NCBI GenBank assembly: GCA_965217935.1
Contig: OZ244581.1
Coordinates: 1,984,001 to 2,048,000 of the forward strand
DNA from: JBBROS01 sp965217935
GTDB taxonomy: Bacteria; Pseudomonadota; Alphaproteobacteria; Acetobacterales; Acetobacteraceae
DNA length: 64,000 bases
Direction: 5' to 3'
Shown: one piece after another, positions 1-8,808 of the stretch
How the letters are laid out: every line of letters begins with the position of its first letter
How positions within the stretch are numbered: the first letter of the stretch is position 1
Program-made: the position numbers and the translations under genes
The notes under the pieces: model-generated
The model's database searches: none
Told to the model about the DNA's origin: nothing
Seen by the model: only the letters and a program-made list of their open reading frames with translations

Positions 1-6
1 CATGGC

Positions 7-1266
7 ATGGCGAACCCTCCAGCACTCCATCCTGACGCCGATCACGGCGGGCGCCCCAAGCCAAGCCGCTTTGACCGCCGCAAAGAGGAGATACTCAACG
101 CCGCAGGCGCCCTCTTCAACCGCCATGGGCTGCGCGACGCGACGCTGGCCGTCATCGCTGCCGACATCGGCCTGAACCTCAAGAGCCTTCGCTATTATTT
201 CGAGCGGCGTGAGGACCTCGTCGCGGCCGCTTTCACGCGCTCCATCGAGCTGCACCGTGAACTGGTGCAGGATGCGCTCGCCGAAGGGGAGCCCGAGGCC
301 CGGGTCCGCCGCTTCGTTCGCGGCTATTTCGCGCTGCAGGCGAGCGTGAAGCGGGGCAGCCGCCCGGAGTTCGTCCATTTCGGCGACCTGCGCGCGCTGA
401 CCGAGCCCCATTCCAGCATTGTCTGGGCAGCCTACGTCCGCTTGTTCAAGTCGCTTCGACAGTTGTTCCGGACGCCTCGGATCAGTTGGTGCCGGGCCCG
501 GCTGAACGCTTCCACGCACATGCTCCTGTCGCAGCTGCTGTGGTCGGTCGTCTGGATCGACGCCTATTTCCCGGAGGACTATCCGCGCGTCGCCGAACAT
601 TTCGGCGACATCCTGCTGGGCGGCATCTCGTCCGTTTCGGCTGGTCTGCCGCGCGTCTCGGGAGCGCCGGCCGCGCCGGGCCTAGAGTTGGATCGCCTGT
701 CCCAGGACTCCTTTCTGCGCACGGCGACGGTGCTGATCAACCAGTTCGGCTACCGGGGCGCGTCCGTTGACCGCATCTCGGCGGAGCTGGGCGTGAGCAA
801 GGGCGCCTTCTACCATTACAACGAAACGCGCGACGGGCTCGTCGTGGCCTGCTTCGAGCAGACCTTCGCGCGCCTGCGCGAGGCGCAGGACGCGGCGCTC
901 GCGAGCGAGACGAGCGGCCTTTCGCAAGCGGCTGCCGCGGCCGTCCTGCTGGTCAACCAGCAGATGCTGGACAGCGGCACGCTGCTGCGCACCTCGGCGC
1001 TCACGGCCATCGGGCCTGAGCTGCGCGCCAGGGTCAACGAGAGAATGGCGCAGCTGACGCTGCGGTTCGCCGACATGCTGAACGACGGAATGGTCGACGG
1101 CTCCGTGCGCCTTTGCAACGTGCATATCGCGGCCGAGATGATGACCGCCACCATCAACTCGGCCGAAGAGCTCGATCGTTGGGTGAACACGGCGACGGCG
1201 GACAACGCCGCCGAGCTTTACGTCCGGCCCTTGCTCGCCGGGCTGCTGGCCACCCCAGGCCCCTGA
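7..1266 (+). CDS. Tandem TetR-family regulator (two TetR units in one chain)
   Basis: A 419-residue protein carrying two TetR-type DNA-binding domains. The first helix-turn-helix lies at about residues 25-70 (LAVIAADIGLNLKSLRYYFE) and the second at about 233-280 (VDRISAELGVSKGAFYHYNE), each followed by a helical ligand/dimer region. Ordinary TetR proteins are about 200 residues, so this is a head-to-tail fusion. The ATG at position 7 gives a good fit, but the upstream DNA is outside the window, so the true start is not certain. It reads toward a thiolase 187 bases downstream, and regulators of this double type often sit beside acyl-CoA catabolism genes; control of the following genes by an acyl-CoA ligand is inference. 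Confidence 0.88.
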   Translation: MANPPALHPDADHGGRPKPSRFDRRKEEILNAAGALFNRHGLRDATLAVIAADIGLNLKSLRYYFERREDLVAAAFTRSIELHRELVQDALAEGEPEARVRRFVRGYFALQASVKRGSRPEFVHFGDLRALTEPHSSIVWAAYVRLFKSLRQLFRTPRISWCRARLNASTHMLLSQLLWSVVWIDAYFPEDYPRVAEHFGDILLGGISSVSAGLPRVSGAPAAPGLELDRLSQDSFLRTATVLINQFGYRGASVDRISAELGVSKGAFYHYNETRDGLVVACFEQTFARLREAQDAALASETSGLSQAAAAAVLLVNQQMLDSGTLLRTSALTAIGPELRARVNERMAQLTLRFADMLNDGMVDGSVRLCNVHIAAEMMTATINSAEELDRWVNTATADNAAELYVRPLLAGLLATPGP

Positions 1267-1453
1267 GCGGCCGGGCGGCGCCCGCGGCGCCGAGGCCCGC
1301 GCGCCAAACCTGCGATCCTGGCGTGGTGGAGATAACGGATCATGCCCTTTATCTTAAACGCTTGCCATTTGCTGATATTTCGGAGCACAGTGGTCGTACT
1401 GTCTTTCTCAAGATCAAATTCCGATGCGCACCGCCGCGCACCAGGAGGGGTAA

Positions 1454-2656
1454 ATGACCGAGGCCGTAATCGTCGCCACTGCCCGCACGCCGATTGGAAA
1501 AGCCTACCGTGGCGCGTTCAACGACACGCAGGGCCAGGCGCTCGCCGGTTACGCGATCGGCGAGGCCGTGCGCCGCGCGGGCATCGAGCCCGGCGAGGCC
1601 GAGGACGTCGTCCTGGGCTGCGCCCTCCAGCAGGGCTCGACCGGCATGAACGTCGCGCGGCAGGCGGCGCTCTGGGCAGGCCTGCCGGAGAGCGTGCCCG
1701 GCATGACCATCGACCGCCAATGCGGGTCCGGCCTGATAGCGATCGCCACGGCTGCCAAGGGCATCCTGAACGGGGAACTCGGCATCGCGGTCGCCGGCGG
1801 CGTGGAGTCGATCTCGCTGGTTCAGAACGAGCACATGAACGGCCACCGCGCCGCCGACCCCAAGTTGCTGGCCGAGGCGCCTGGGATCTACATGGCCATG
1901 ATCGAAACGGCCGAGATCGTCGCCCGCCGCTACGGCATCAGCCGCGAGGCGCAGGATGAGTATGCCCTCCAGTCGCAGCGGCGCACCGCCGAGGCGCAGG
2001 CCGCCGGCCGGCTCAGCGCGGAGATGATGGCGATCACGACCACGATGACGCAGGTTGACAAGGCGACCGGTGCTGCGAGCCGCCGCGAGGTGACCCTGGA
2101 CCGCGACGAGGGCAACCGGCCGCAGACCCGGCTGGAGGACCTGGCGGCCCTCAAGCCGGTGTTCGCCAACGGCCAGCAGGTGGCGAAGGGCGAGCACATC
2201 ACCGCCGGCAACGCCTCGCAGTTGTCCGACGGTGCGGCGGCGCTCGTCCTCATGGAGCGCGGCGAGGCCGAACGCCGGGGGCTGGAGCCGCTCGGCGCTT
2301 ACCGCGGGCTCGCGGTCGCCGGCTGCGCGCCGGATGAGATGGGCATCGGCCCGGTCTATGCCATCCCCAAGCTGTTGAAAAAGCACGGTCTCGCCATCGA
2401 CGACATTGACCTTTGGGAACTCAACGAGGCGTTCGCGAGCCAGGTTCTGTACTGCCGCGATCATCTCGGCATCCCCAATGACAAGCTGAACGTTTCGGGG
2501 GGCGCCATCTCGATCGGGCATCCTTACGGCATGTCAGGCGCCCGGATGACCGGCCATGTCCTCCACGAGGGCCGGCGGCGCGGCGCACGTTACGGGGTTG
2601 TCACCATGTGCATGGGCGGCGGCATGGGCGGCGCGGGCCTGTTCGAGATTTTCTGA
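1454..2656 (+). CDS. Acetyl-CoA acetyltransferase / 3-ketoacyl-CoA thiolase
   Basis: 400 residues, normal thiolase length. The nucleophilic cysteine is Cys90 in DRQCGSGL, the catalytic histidine is His356 in ISIGHPYG and the second cysteine is Cys386 in CMGGGMGGAG; NEAFASQ is also present. It catalyses thiolytic cleavage of 3-ketoacyl-CoA, or the reverse condensation, in the cytoplasm. A strong AGGAGG at 1443-1448 sits five bases before the ATG and fixes the start. The following SDR resembles the 3-hydroxyacyl-CoA dehydrogenase part of MFE-2, so the two would supply the last two steps of a beta-oxidation turn. Chain-length preference cannot be read from sequence. Confidence 0.93.
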   Translation: MTEAVIVATARTPIGKAYRGAFNDTQGQALAGYAIGEAVRRAGIEPGEAEDVVLGCALQQGSTGMNVARQAALWAGLPESVPGMTIDRQCGSGLIAIATAAKGILNGELGIAVAGGVESISLVQNEHMNGHRAADPKLLAEAPGIYMAMIETAEIVARRYGISREAQDEYALQSQRRTAEAQAAGRLSAEMMAITTTMTQVDKATGAASRREVTLDRDEGNRPQTRLEDLAALKPVFANGQQVAKGEHITAGNASQLSDGAAALVLMERGEAERRGLEPLGAYRGLAVAGCAPDEMGIGPVYAIPKLLKKHGLAIDDIDLWELNEAFASQVLYCRDHLGIPNDKLNVSGGAISIGHPYGMSGARMTGHVLHEGRRRGARYGVVTMCMGGGMGGAGLFEIF

Positions 2657-2784
2657 ATGATCCGCTGTTCCCGATGGCGTCCGAAGACCTGTTCGCGCCC
2701 ACCCTCGGCGGCGCCCTGCGTCGCCGGGAGCGGGACCGTCGCGGGCGGGGCCAACGGGGATGAATGGAGGCAAGGGCGGCAGGC

Positions 2785-3693
2785 ATGGCAATCGATCTGA
2801 CAGGGCGCGTGGCTATCGTGACGGGCGCAGGCGGAGGACTTGGGCGTGCGCACGCCCTAATGCTGGCCAAGCGCGGCGCGAAGGTGGTGGTGAACGACCT
2901 TGGCGGCGGGGTTGGGGGCACGGGCGGATCGATCTCGGCGGCGCAGGCCGTCGCCGACGAGATCTTGGCCAGTGGAGGCGAAGCGATCGCCAACGGAGCG
3001 TCCGTGACCGAGATGGACCAGGTTGAGGCGATGGCAGCGGCGGCAATGGAGCGTTGGGGCCGGGTCGACATCCTCGTCAACAACGCCGGGATCCTGCGCG
3101 ACAAGACGTTCGCCAAAATGGACATCGCAGATTTCCGCGCGGTGGTGGACGTGCACCTGATGGGAGCGGCTCATTGCACCAAGGCTGTCTGGAACCTGAT
3201 GCGGGGGCAGAACTACGGCCGCGTTGTGATGACCACCTCATCAACCGGGCTTTACGGCAATTTCGGGCAGGCCAACTACGGCGCAGCCAAGATGGCGCTG
3301 GTCGGGCTGATGCAGACGCTCGCGCTTGAGGGACAGAAGAACAACATCCGCGTCAACTGCCTCGCGCCCACTGCCGCGACCCGCATGATGGAGGGGATGC
3401 TGGCTCCAGAAGCGGTGGCCCGGCTTAAGCCCGAAGCGGCGAGCCCAGGTTTGCTCGCGCTAGTCTCCGAGGATGCGCCGACGCGCGCGATCTTGTGCGC
3501 AGGCGCCGGCAGTTACGAGCAAGCGCACGTCACTCTCACGCGCGGGGTTCATGTTGGCGACGGCGCCGGGGCGGCTGAGCAGGTCCTGGTCCGCTGGGCC
3601 GAAATCGGGGATGGCGAAGGTTCAATCGTCCCCGGCAATTCGTGGGCTCAGGGCAAGCATGAGCTGGAGAAGTCTGGATTGGTCGTGAGCTAG
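2785..3693 (+). CDS. SDR dehydrogenase resembling the (3R)-hydroxyacyl-CoA dehydrogenase domain of MFE-2
   Basis: 302 residues from the ATG at 2785. The nucleotide site TGAGGGLG is at 13-20, NNAG at 99-102, and the catalytic Ser152/153, Tyr165 and Lys169 (ANYGAAK) are all present. The segments VVNDLGGGVGG, NNAGILRDK and YGNFGQANYGAAK are hallmarks of the peroxisomal MFE-2 dehydrogenase branch rather than generic FabG, which suggests oxidation of a 3-hydroxyacyl-CoA to the 3-keto form with NAD. An in-frame ATG at 2764 would add seven residues, but MAIDLTGRVA is the usual family start. It lies 128 bases after the thiolase in the same direction. Confidence 0.87.
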   Translation: MAIDLTGRVAIVTGAGGGLGRAHALMLAKRGAKVVVNDLGGGVGGTGGSISAAQAVADEILASGGEAIANGASVTEMDQVEAMAAAAMERWGRVDILVNNAGILRDKTFAKMDIADFRAVVDVHLMGAAHCTKAVWNLMRGQNYGRVVMTTSSTGLYGNFGQANYGAAKMALVGLMQTLALEGQKNNIRVNCLAPTAATRMMEGMLAPEAVARLKPEAASPGLLALVSEDAPTRAILCAGAGSYEQAHVTLTRGVHVGDGAGAAEQVLVRWAEIGDGEGSIVPGNSWAQGKHELEKSGLVVS

Positions 3694-3785
3694 TATACCC
3701 GCCTCACGCTGCCGTCGAGACTTTCTAGAAATTAACTATACCTAAAAACAATAAAAGCTGCAGAGCTAGATCGTGGAGGAGCGTC
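3694..3785 (+). promoter_or_regulatory. AT-rich leader with a TTTCTAGAAA palindrome
   Basis: The 92 bases before the outer-membrane protein gene are much more AT-rich than their surroundings. They contain a perfect ten-base palindrome TTTCTAGAAA at 3722-3731 and a GGAGGA ribosome site at 3775-3780, five bases before the ATG at 3786. The gap and the base composition suggest a separate promoter for the hydrolase/dehydrogenase group, but no clear -35/-10 pair was identified. Confidence 0.35.
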
Positions 3786-4700
3786 ATGCAAAGAGGCAAT
3801 TTCAGCAAAACAAGAAGTTTGTTTTCGGCCTTGTTGGTGAGCTTTACGAGCTCTGCATTCCTGATTGCCGGCGCGAGCGGAGCCAGGGCACAGGAAATAG
3901 AGCCTTCCGACTTTGTTGCCGCGCCTGCTGGAACAAATGTTTTACTGTATTATCACTTTTACGGACATGATACTGAATACAAGGTTAGAAACGGACCAAA
4001 CGTCAAGAACTCAGGCCTGGAAGTCAACACAGACTTGGCTATTTATGGTCACTTCTTCAGCATCCTGGGTCATCCCGTTCTCTTGCAGGTCAAACAACCG
4101 TTCGGTTCCCTGTCCGGCGGCACTGTCGGAGGCGTCAGCTTGGGCAGCACGTACGGTGCGGGCAATACCGCCGTGAGCGCCTCCTTTTGGCCCTACTCTA
4201 ATCCGGCCAAGAGGACGCATGTGGCAATCGTCGGTGCCCTCAACATGCCTGACGGCAGCTACAGCTCGCAAGCCCGGCTGAATTTGGGCGATAATCGCGT
4301 GAGCGGGTTTATCCAACTCGGCCTCAGCAAAGGAGTGACCGACCGTTTCGCCTTCGACCTCGCGTTTGACAGCACCTTTTACGGAAACAACAACAACGCT
4401 TTGCCGGGCGGCCAAAAGCTCAGCCAGAGCCCGACGAACCGCGGCCAACTCTGGCTAAACTACGCCTGGACGCCGACGTTCACCACATCGGTCGGATATG
4501 AAGGGCTATGGGGAGGCCGGGAGCAAACCAACGGCACCTTCAACGGAAACGCAACCTTCGAGCAACGGGTTCGCGCGGCAGGTTCCTATTTTGTCACGCC
4601 CTCGGTGCAAGCCGTCCTGGATGTCAACCACGACGTCGCGCACTCCGGAAACTTCAAGCAGGAGTTCGGCGCAACCCTCCGCCTCCTTTACCTGTTCTGA
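3786..4700 (+). CDS. Outer-membrane beta-barrel of the MetA_deg (phenol degradation MetA) type
   Basis: 304 residues with a signal peptide of about 35 residues ending GASGARA before QEIEP. The mature part has alternating aromatic/polar strands typical of a barrel, begins DFVAAPAGTNVLLYYHFYG and ends in a terminal phenylalanine (LRLLYLF), the usual outer-membrane assembly signal. Family members occur in catabolic clusters and are thought to be outer-membrane channels for hydrophobic or aromatic compounds. A GGAGGA site five bases upstream fixes the start. Lower GC than flanking genes. Its place just before a secreted hydrolase and a periplasmic dehydrogenase suggests it passes substrate or breakdown products; that role is inferred. 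Confidence 0.8.
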   Translation: MQRGNFSKTRSLFSALLVSFTSSAFLIAGASGARAQEIEPSDFVAAPAGTNVLLYYHFYGHDTEYKVRNGPNVKNSGLEVNTDLAIYGHFFSILGHPVLLQVKQPFGSLSGGTVGGVSLGSTYGAGNTAVSASFWPYSNPAKRTHVAIVGALNMPDGSYSSQARLNLGDNRVSGFIQLGLSKGVTDRFAFDLAFDSTFYGNNNNALPGGQKLSQSPTNRGQLWLNYAWTPTFTTSVGYEGLWGGREQTNGTFNGNATFEQRVRAAGSYFVTPSVQAVLDVNHDVAHSGNFKQEFGATLRLLYLF

Positions 4701-4820
4701 CCTGCCCATTGCAGGTCGGTGATGAACCCAACGAATTTCCGGCGACCAACGGTCATGGAGTCACCGACTGATTGCCGGCTTGGCAGAGGAACAACGGCCA
4801 ATGACTGGGAGATGCGCAAC

Positions 4821-5897
4821 ATGAGGCTATTCACGACAGTGCTTGCCTTGCTTTTGGCTCTCGCCTCCGCGCCCCCTACGCGCGCGGCGCCTGCCTCCAC
4901 AGCCTGGATGTGCCCGGACGGCTTTAAGGTTCATGCGGGCCTGAACGTCGACTTTCCGCATAAGGGGCTGAAGCGCTCGTTCTGGGTCTACCCGCCCGAG
5001 AACGCATCCGGCCCGGCGCCGGTCTGGGTTCCGCTCACCGGAACGGTCGAGTCCACCGACGACAACTTGACAGTGCCCAGAAGCGGCGCCAACGCCTTGC
5101 TTGCCAAGCAAGGCATCATGGTGATCGGCCCGGTGCGCCAGTGCGCCAATGGTGACCCCGCTTATGGCGGTCCCAGGTGCAACGGTCCCGGTTTGAATGG
5201 CTGGAATTGGCGCCCTTGGAATGAGGGGCGGGCTTCCGATGCTGCCGGAAACAAGTGGAAGTCCGACGCCGGGCCGGATGCCAGCTTCTTCGAGGCCGCG
5301 GTCCGCTGCGTCGGCACGAAATGGAGGCTCGACTCCTCGCGTTTCTACATCGGGGGCATCTCCTCGGGCGGCACCATGACCAATCGAGCCCTGCTGTTCG
5401 ACTCCGACTTCTGGGCCGGCGGCATGCCAATCTCCGGCGAGTGGTATGTCACGGCGGACGATGGGGCCGGCCTCTCCTTCAATGAAGCCCGCGCCTTCGT
5501 AGCGGCGAACCCGGAAAAGATCTTCCAGGGCCGCGTCGGTCCCGACCCGCTGCCCAACCGCCTCGGAGCCATGATCGCCATCACGGTTTGGGGCGGCAAG
5601 GACGACAAGTGGGATTGCGGACCGCCGATCGGGCTATGCGCCGATTATCGGCCGGCGACGCAGGCGGCGTCGAACTATTACAGCTCTCAGCCGGACGTGG
5701 TCAACGTTGCTTGCACTGTCCACGACGGCCACATGTGGCCGCAGGTGAACACGCAGGCATTCAATAGCTGGGCGCTTAAAACGCTGATCTCTCATCCCAA
5801 AGGATCGAGCGTAGCGAGCTTCAGGATGACGTCGCCCCCGGCAGGCTATTCCTGCCACGTCGGGCGGTTCACCAATCACTATCCGGGCCCGAACTGA
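4821..5897 (+). CDS. Secreted alpha/beta hydrolase, possibly an oxidised-polyvinyl-alcohol hydrolase
   Basis: 358 residues from the ATG at 4821, which follows GGGAG at 4807-4811 with good spacing; an ATG at 4812 is too close to that site. The signal peptide is residues 1-22 (ends PPTRA). The serine-hydrolase elbow is GISSGG with Ser181; likely acid and base are in GGKDDKWDCG and VHDGHMWPQ. Many cysteines fit export. The fold resembles PHB-depolymerase/LpqC-type esterases and oxidised-PVA hydrolase, which cleaves beta-diketones made by PVA dehydrogenase. The quinohaemoprotein gene two positions downstream favours the second reading, but a polyester depolymerase or feruloyl-type esterase cannot be excluded. 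Confidence 0.72.
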   Translation: MRLFTTVLALLLALASAPPTRAAPASTAWMCPDGFKVHAGLNVDFPHKGLKRSFWVYPPENASGPAPVWVPLTGTVESTDDNLTVPRSGANALLAKQGIMVIGPVRQCANGDPAYGGPRCNGPGLNGWNWRPWNEGRASDAAGNKWKSDAGPDASFFEAAVRCVGTKWRLDSSRFYIGGISSGGTMTNRALLFDSDFWAGGMPISGEWYVTADDGAGLSFNEARAFVAANPEKIFQGRVGPDPLPNRLGAMIAITVWGGKDDKWDCGPPIGLCADYRPATQAASNYYSSQPDVVNVACTVHDGHMWPQVNTQAFNSWALKTLISHPKGSSVASFRMTSPPAGYSCHVGRFTNHYPGPN

Positions 5898-5968
5898 GCC
5901 AGAACCGACAAGCCTGGCCAGCGCCGATACGTGCCATCCATCTTGCCTGCCGATCAGAAGGTGCCCGA

Positions 5969-6598
5969 ATGGTGAAAACAGGTTTAAGCCTCAAGAAAGC
6001 AGCCGGATTCGCATGCATAGGCCTCGGCTTGGCCATGTCGGCGTGCGCACAACCGCCGCCTGCCACGCCCATGCCTCAGGCCGCGGCAGGCGACACGTTC
6101 GTCTATGCCGGCAAATTCACCACCATCCCGTGCGCGCGGTGGACGGTCACTCAGGCCAACCAGAACGGCTACGTCGTCAGCACCTGCGGCGGCAATACCG
6201 CCCGCAGCCTGGCCAGCACGGGAGCATTGGTCGACATCACCGGTCCAGGCGGCGCGACGCTGGTGAAATTCAGCCCGTCTGCGCCAGGCATAAGCTTTCC
6301 ATTGGCGCCCAATAAGACCTGGTCACACCGCTATACCGGGTTCACTGCGGATGACGGCGCGACGTTTGACAGTCAGGAAACGTGCAAGGTCGCCGGGTGG
6401 GAATCAGTGCAGGTCCCCGCCGGCGCGCTTCCCGCTTACCGGATCGCGTGTGAGGACCATTGGACGGCTGGGCCAGCCTCGGGAACAACTCATACGACGA
6501 ACTGGTACGCGCCACAGGCCCGGACGGTCGTGAAATCCCAAAACGCCGAGCAGCCGAAATGGAATGTTGATCTGGCCAGCTATTCGTTCGCCCACTAG
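5969..6598 (+). CDS. Unknown exported lipoprotein between the hydrolase and the quinohaemoprotein
   Basis: 209 residues. The N-terminus is a lipoprotein signal: a basic head, a hydrophobic stretch and LAMSAC, with the lipid-accepting cysteine at position 26. The mature part contains several tryptophans and paired cysteines (TIPCARW, VSTCGG, QETCKVAG, RIACEDHW) and looks like a small beta-rich domain. AGAAGG at 5957-5962 is a suitable ribosome site. I do not recognise the family. Its position between two enzymes that would act on the same extracellular polymer suggests a substrate-binding or accessory role, which is inference only. Confidence 0.68.
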   Translation: MVKTGLSLKKAAGFACIGLGLAMSACAQPPPATPMPQAAAGDTFVYAGKFTTIPCARWTVTQANQNGYVVSTCGGNTARSLASTGALVDITGPGGATLVKFSPSAPGISFPLAPNKTWSHRYTGFTADDGATFDSQETCKVAGWESVQVPAGALPAYRIACEDHWTAGPASGTTHTTNWYAPQARTVVKSQNAEQPKWNVDLASYSFAH

Positions 6599-6771
6599 GA
6601 GCGGACGCATCGTGACGGTCGTCGCGGCATGCAGCGCTCGATGAAGCGTTCCAGATCGTGGCTGCGCCGTTTTGCTTGGATAAGGCAGGCTCAAGTCAGG
6701 CAGCCGGCCGATCCATCCAGGGCCGTTTCGAAGGCGTGTTCCGGCCGCCCATGGCCGAGGTTTCAAGTGTA

Positions 6772-8694
6772 ATGACGAACATCCGTTCGATGGCCTTGTG
6801 CACCGGCGCCGTAGTTGCCTTCGCCCTGGCCTCAGCGACGCAGGCCGTCTCCGCGCCTCCCACGCCGACCCAGCAGGCGCCCGGCGACGGCAACGGCTGG
6901 ATAGGCACCTACCTGGGCGGCGAAGGGGGAAACCCGATCGAGGGTGCGGCGCTCTATGCCAGGCACTGCGCAGCCTGCCACGACCATGCTGCCGGCCGCA
7001 TCCCAACCAAGGCCGCCATCGCAGACAACACCAAGATCTTCATAGCAACCACGATGTCCAGCGGCATCATGCAGCCCATGGCGCAAGGGTTGTCTTCGCA
7101 GCAGATCTCGTCCATCGCCGCCTATCTCTCCACTCGCAAAGCGGACGGGACGAGAGATCTGGTGTCCGAGGCGCCGCGTTGCCCGGGCTTGCCGCCGCCC
7201 ATCGACTTGGCGACGCCGGACCAATGGAACGGCTGGGGTCGCACGGGCACGCAATCGCGCTTCCAACCCCACCCCGGGTTTTCTGCCGCCGACGTGCCCC
7301 GGCTCAAGCTGAAGTGGGCTTTCGGCTATTCCAATTCCCGCAACGGCCAAGCAACGGTCATCGGCGACCGGCTCTTCCTGAACTCTTCGTCCGGCGCGAT
7401 CTACGCGCTCAACGCCAAAACGGGCTGCGCCTATTGGCGCTTTGACGCTCCGGCCGCCTCCCGCAGCACCATCATCGTGGGCAGCTTGCCAGGCACGCCG
7501 AAGCGTCACGCCATCTACTTCACCGACTACACCCGCAGCGCCTACGCCGTGGACGCAGATACGGGGGTTCTGATCTGGAGAACGCAGATCGATGGCCAGC
7601 ACGAGGTGCAGATGACTGGCTCGCCGGCGCTGCACGATGGCAAGCTGTTCGTGCCGATCTCGTCCGCCGAGGAGGCCATTGCCACCGACCCAAGCTACAT
7701 ATGCTGCAAGTTCCGCGGCGCGGTGGCGGCAGTGGACGCCATCACCGGCAAGCTCCTGTGGAAGACTTACGTTGTTCCCGGCCCGCCCAGGCCTTTCAAG
7801 GTCAATCGGTTGGGCAACCCGATGTTCGGTCCCGCCGGGGGGGCGATTTGGTCGGCGCCGACCGTCGACGCCAAGCGCCACCTCATCTACGTGGCGACGG
7901 GCGACCCGTATACCGACCTCGATTTCCCCAATTCCGATGCCGTCATGGCGCTGGACGAGGCGACGGGGGCGATCCGGTGGTCGAACCAGCTCACTCGCGA
8001 TGATACGTACATCGTCGGCTGCTACGGCTCTACGCCGAGTCCCAACTGCCCCACCCATCCTGGACCCGACTACGACTTCGGCGCGTCGCCCATCCTGCAT
8101 GCTCTCCCGGACGGCCGAGACGTCCTTCTGGCCGGGCAGAAGTCGAGCCAGGTCTACGCCCTCGATCCCGACAACAAGGGACATGTGATCTGGTCGAGGC
8201 GGCTGAGCCCGGGAGGCGTCCTGGGTGGAGTGGAGTTCGGCCCCGCGGCCGATCGTACGGTGCTCTACGTCGCCCTGTCCGATATCTATGTGCCGCCCGG
8301 GACCACGCCCAACCCGGGCCTCACTGCCCTGCGCATCAGCGACGGCGCGACGCTGTGGAGCGTTCGCACGCCCAGGCTGTCCTGCGCATGGACGAACGTA
8401 TACTGCTCTCCAGCCATGTCACAAGCAGTGTCCGCTATGCCGGGGGTCGTGTTCGGCGGCTCCATGGACGGGCGGTTTCGTGCGTTCGACGCCGCCACCG
8501 GCCGCACGCTCTGGCAATATGACACGGCGGCCGCGCCGGTACGCACCGTCTCGGGACGCGACGCCCAGGGCGGCGTGCTCGACGGGGCCGGACCGACCAT
8601 CGCGGGCGGCATGGTCTACGTAAACTCGGGCTATCAGGGCCGGTCGGGACAGCCAGGGACCGTTCTCATGGCCTTTTCGGTAGACGGACGCTGA
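6772..8694 (+). CDS. pvaA: Quinohaemoprotein alcohol dehydrogenase of polyvinyl-alcohol dehydrogenase architecture
   Basis: 640 residues from the ATG at 6772, which gives a clean signal peptide ending TQAVSA; an open frame extends upstream to 6658 but lacks signal character. A c-type haem motif CAACH lies at residues 66-70, before a PQQ beta-propeller with repeated ALDxxTGxxxW blades. Adjacent cysteines (codons at 7702-7707, ICCKFRG) match the vicinal disulphide of PQQ alcohol dehydrogenases. In type II dehydrogenases the haem domain is C-terminal; the N-terminal position is the arrangement of polyvinyl-alcohol dehydrogenase, which oxidises secondary hydroxyls in the periplasm. The hydrolase at 4821-5897 fits that pathway. 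Another secondary alcohol polymer could be the substrate. Confidence 0.8.
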   Translation: MTNIRSMALCTGAVVAFALASATQAVSAPPTPTQQAPGDGNGWIGTYLGGEGGNPIEGAALYARHCAACHDHAAGRIPTKAAIADNTKIFIATTMSSGIMQPMAQGLSSQQISSIAAYLSTRKADGTRDLVSEAPRCPGLPPPIDLATPDQWNGWGRTGTQSRFQPHPGFSAADVPRLKLKWAFGYSNSRNGQATVIGDRLFLNSSSGAIYALNAKTGCAYWRFDAPAASRSTIIVGSLPGTPKRHAIYFTDYTRSAYAVDADTGVLIWRTQIDGQHEVQMTGSPALHDGKLFVPISSAEEAIATDPSYICCKFRGAVAAVDAITGKLLWKTYVVPGPPRPFKVNRLGNPMFGPAGGAIWSAPTVDAKRHLIYVATGDPYTDLDFPNSDAVMALDEATGAIRWSNQLTRDDTYIVGCYGSTPSPNCPTHPGPDYDFGASPILHALPDGRDVLLAGQKSSQVYALDPDNKGHVIWSRRLSPGGVLGGVEFGPAADRTVLYVALSDIYVPPGTTPNPGLTALRISDGATLWSVRTPRLSCAWTNVYCSPAMSQAVSAMPGVVFGGSMDGRFRAFDAATGRTLWQYDTAAAPVRTVSGRDAQGGVLDGAGPTIAGGMVYVNSGYQGRSGQPGTVLMAFSVDGR

Positions 8695-8808
8695 TGCCGG
8701 CTGCAAAGCAGCACCGCACCGGTGCCCGTGTTTCTTGGCGGCGGTGGTCTGCCCGAACCCCATCGCAGCCTTACCGCGGCCGACACCCAAGATGGAGAGA
8801 TGTAAGCC

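Noticed and set aside
1349..2521. 390-codon minus-strand open frame opposite the thiolase
   Set aside because: Antisense shadow of a clear thiolase in GC-rich DNA; the protein is low-complexity and matches no family.
6832..8184. 450-codon minus-strand open frame opposite the quinohaemoprotein
   Set aside because: The plus strand encodes a haem motif and PQQ blades throughout; the antisense frame has only Arg/Gly/Ala-rich sequence.
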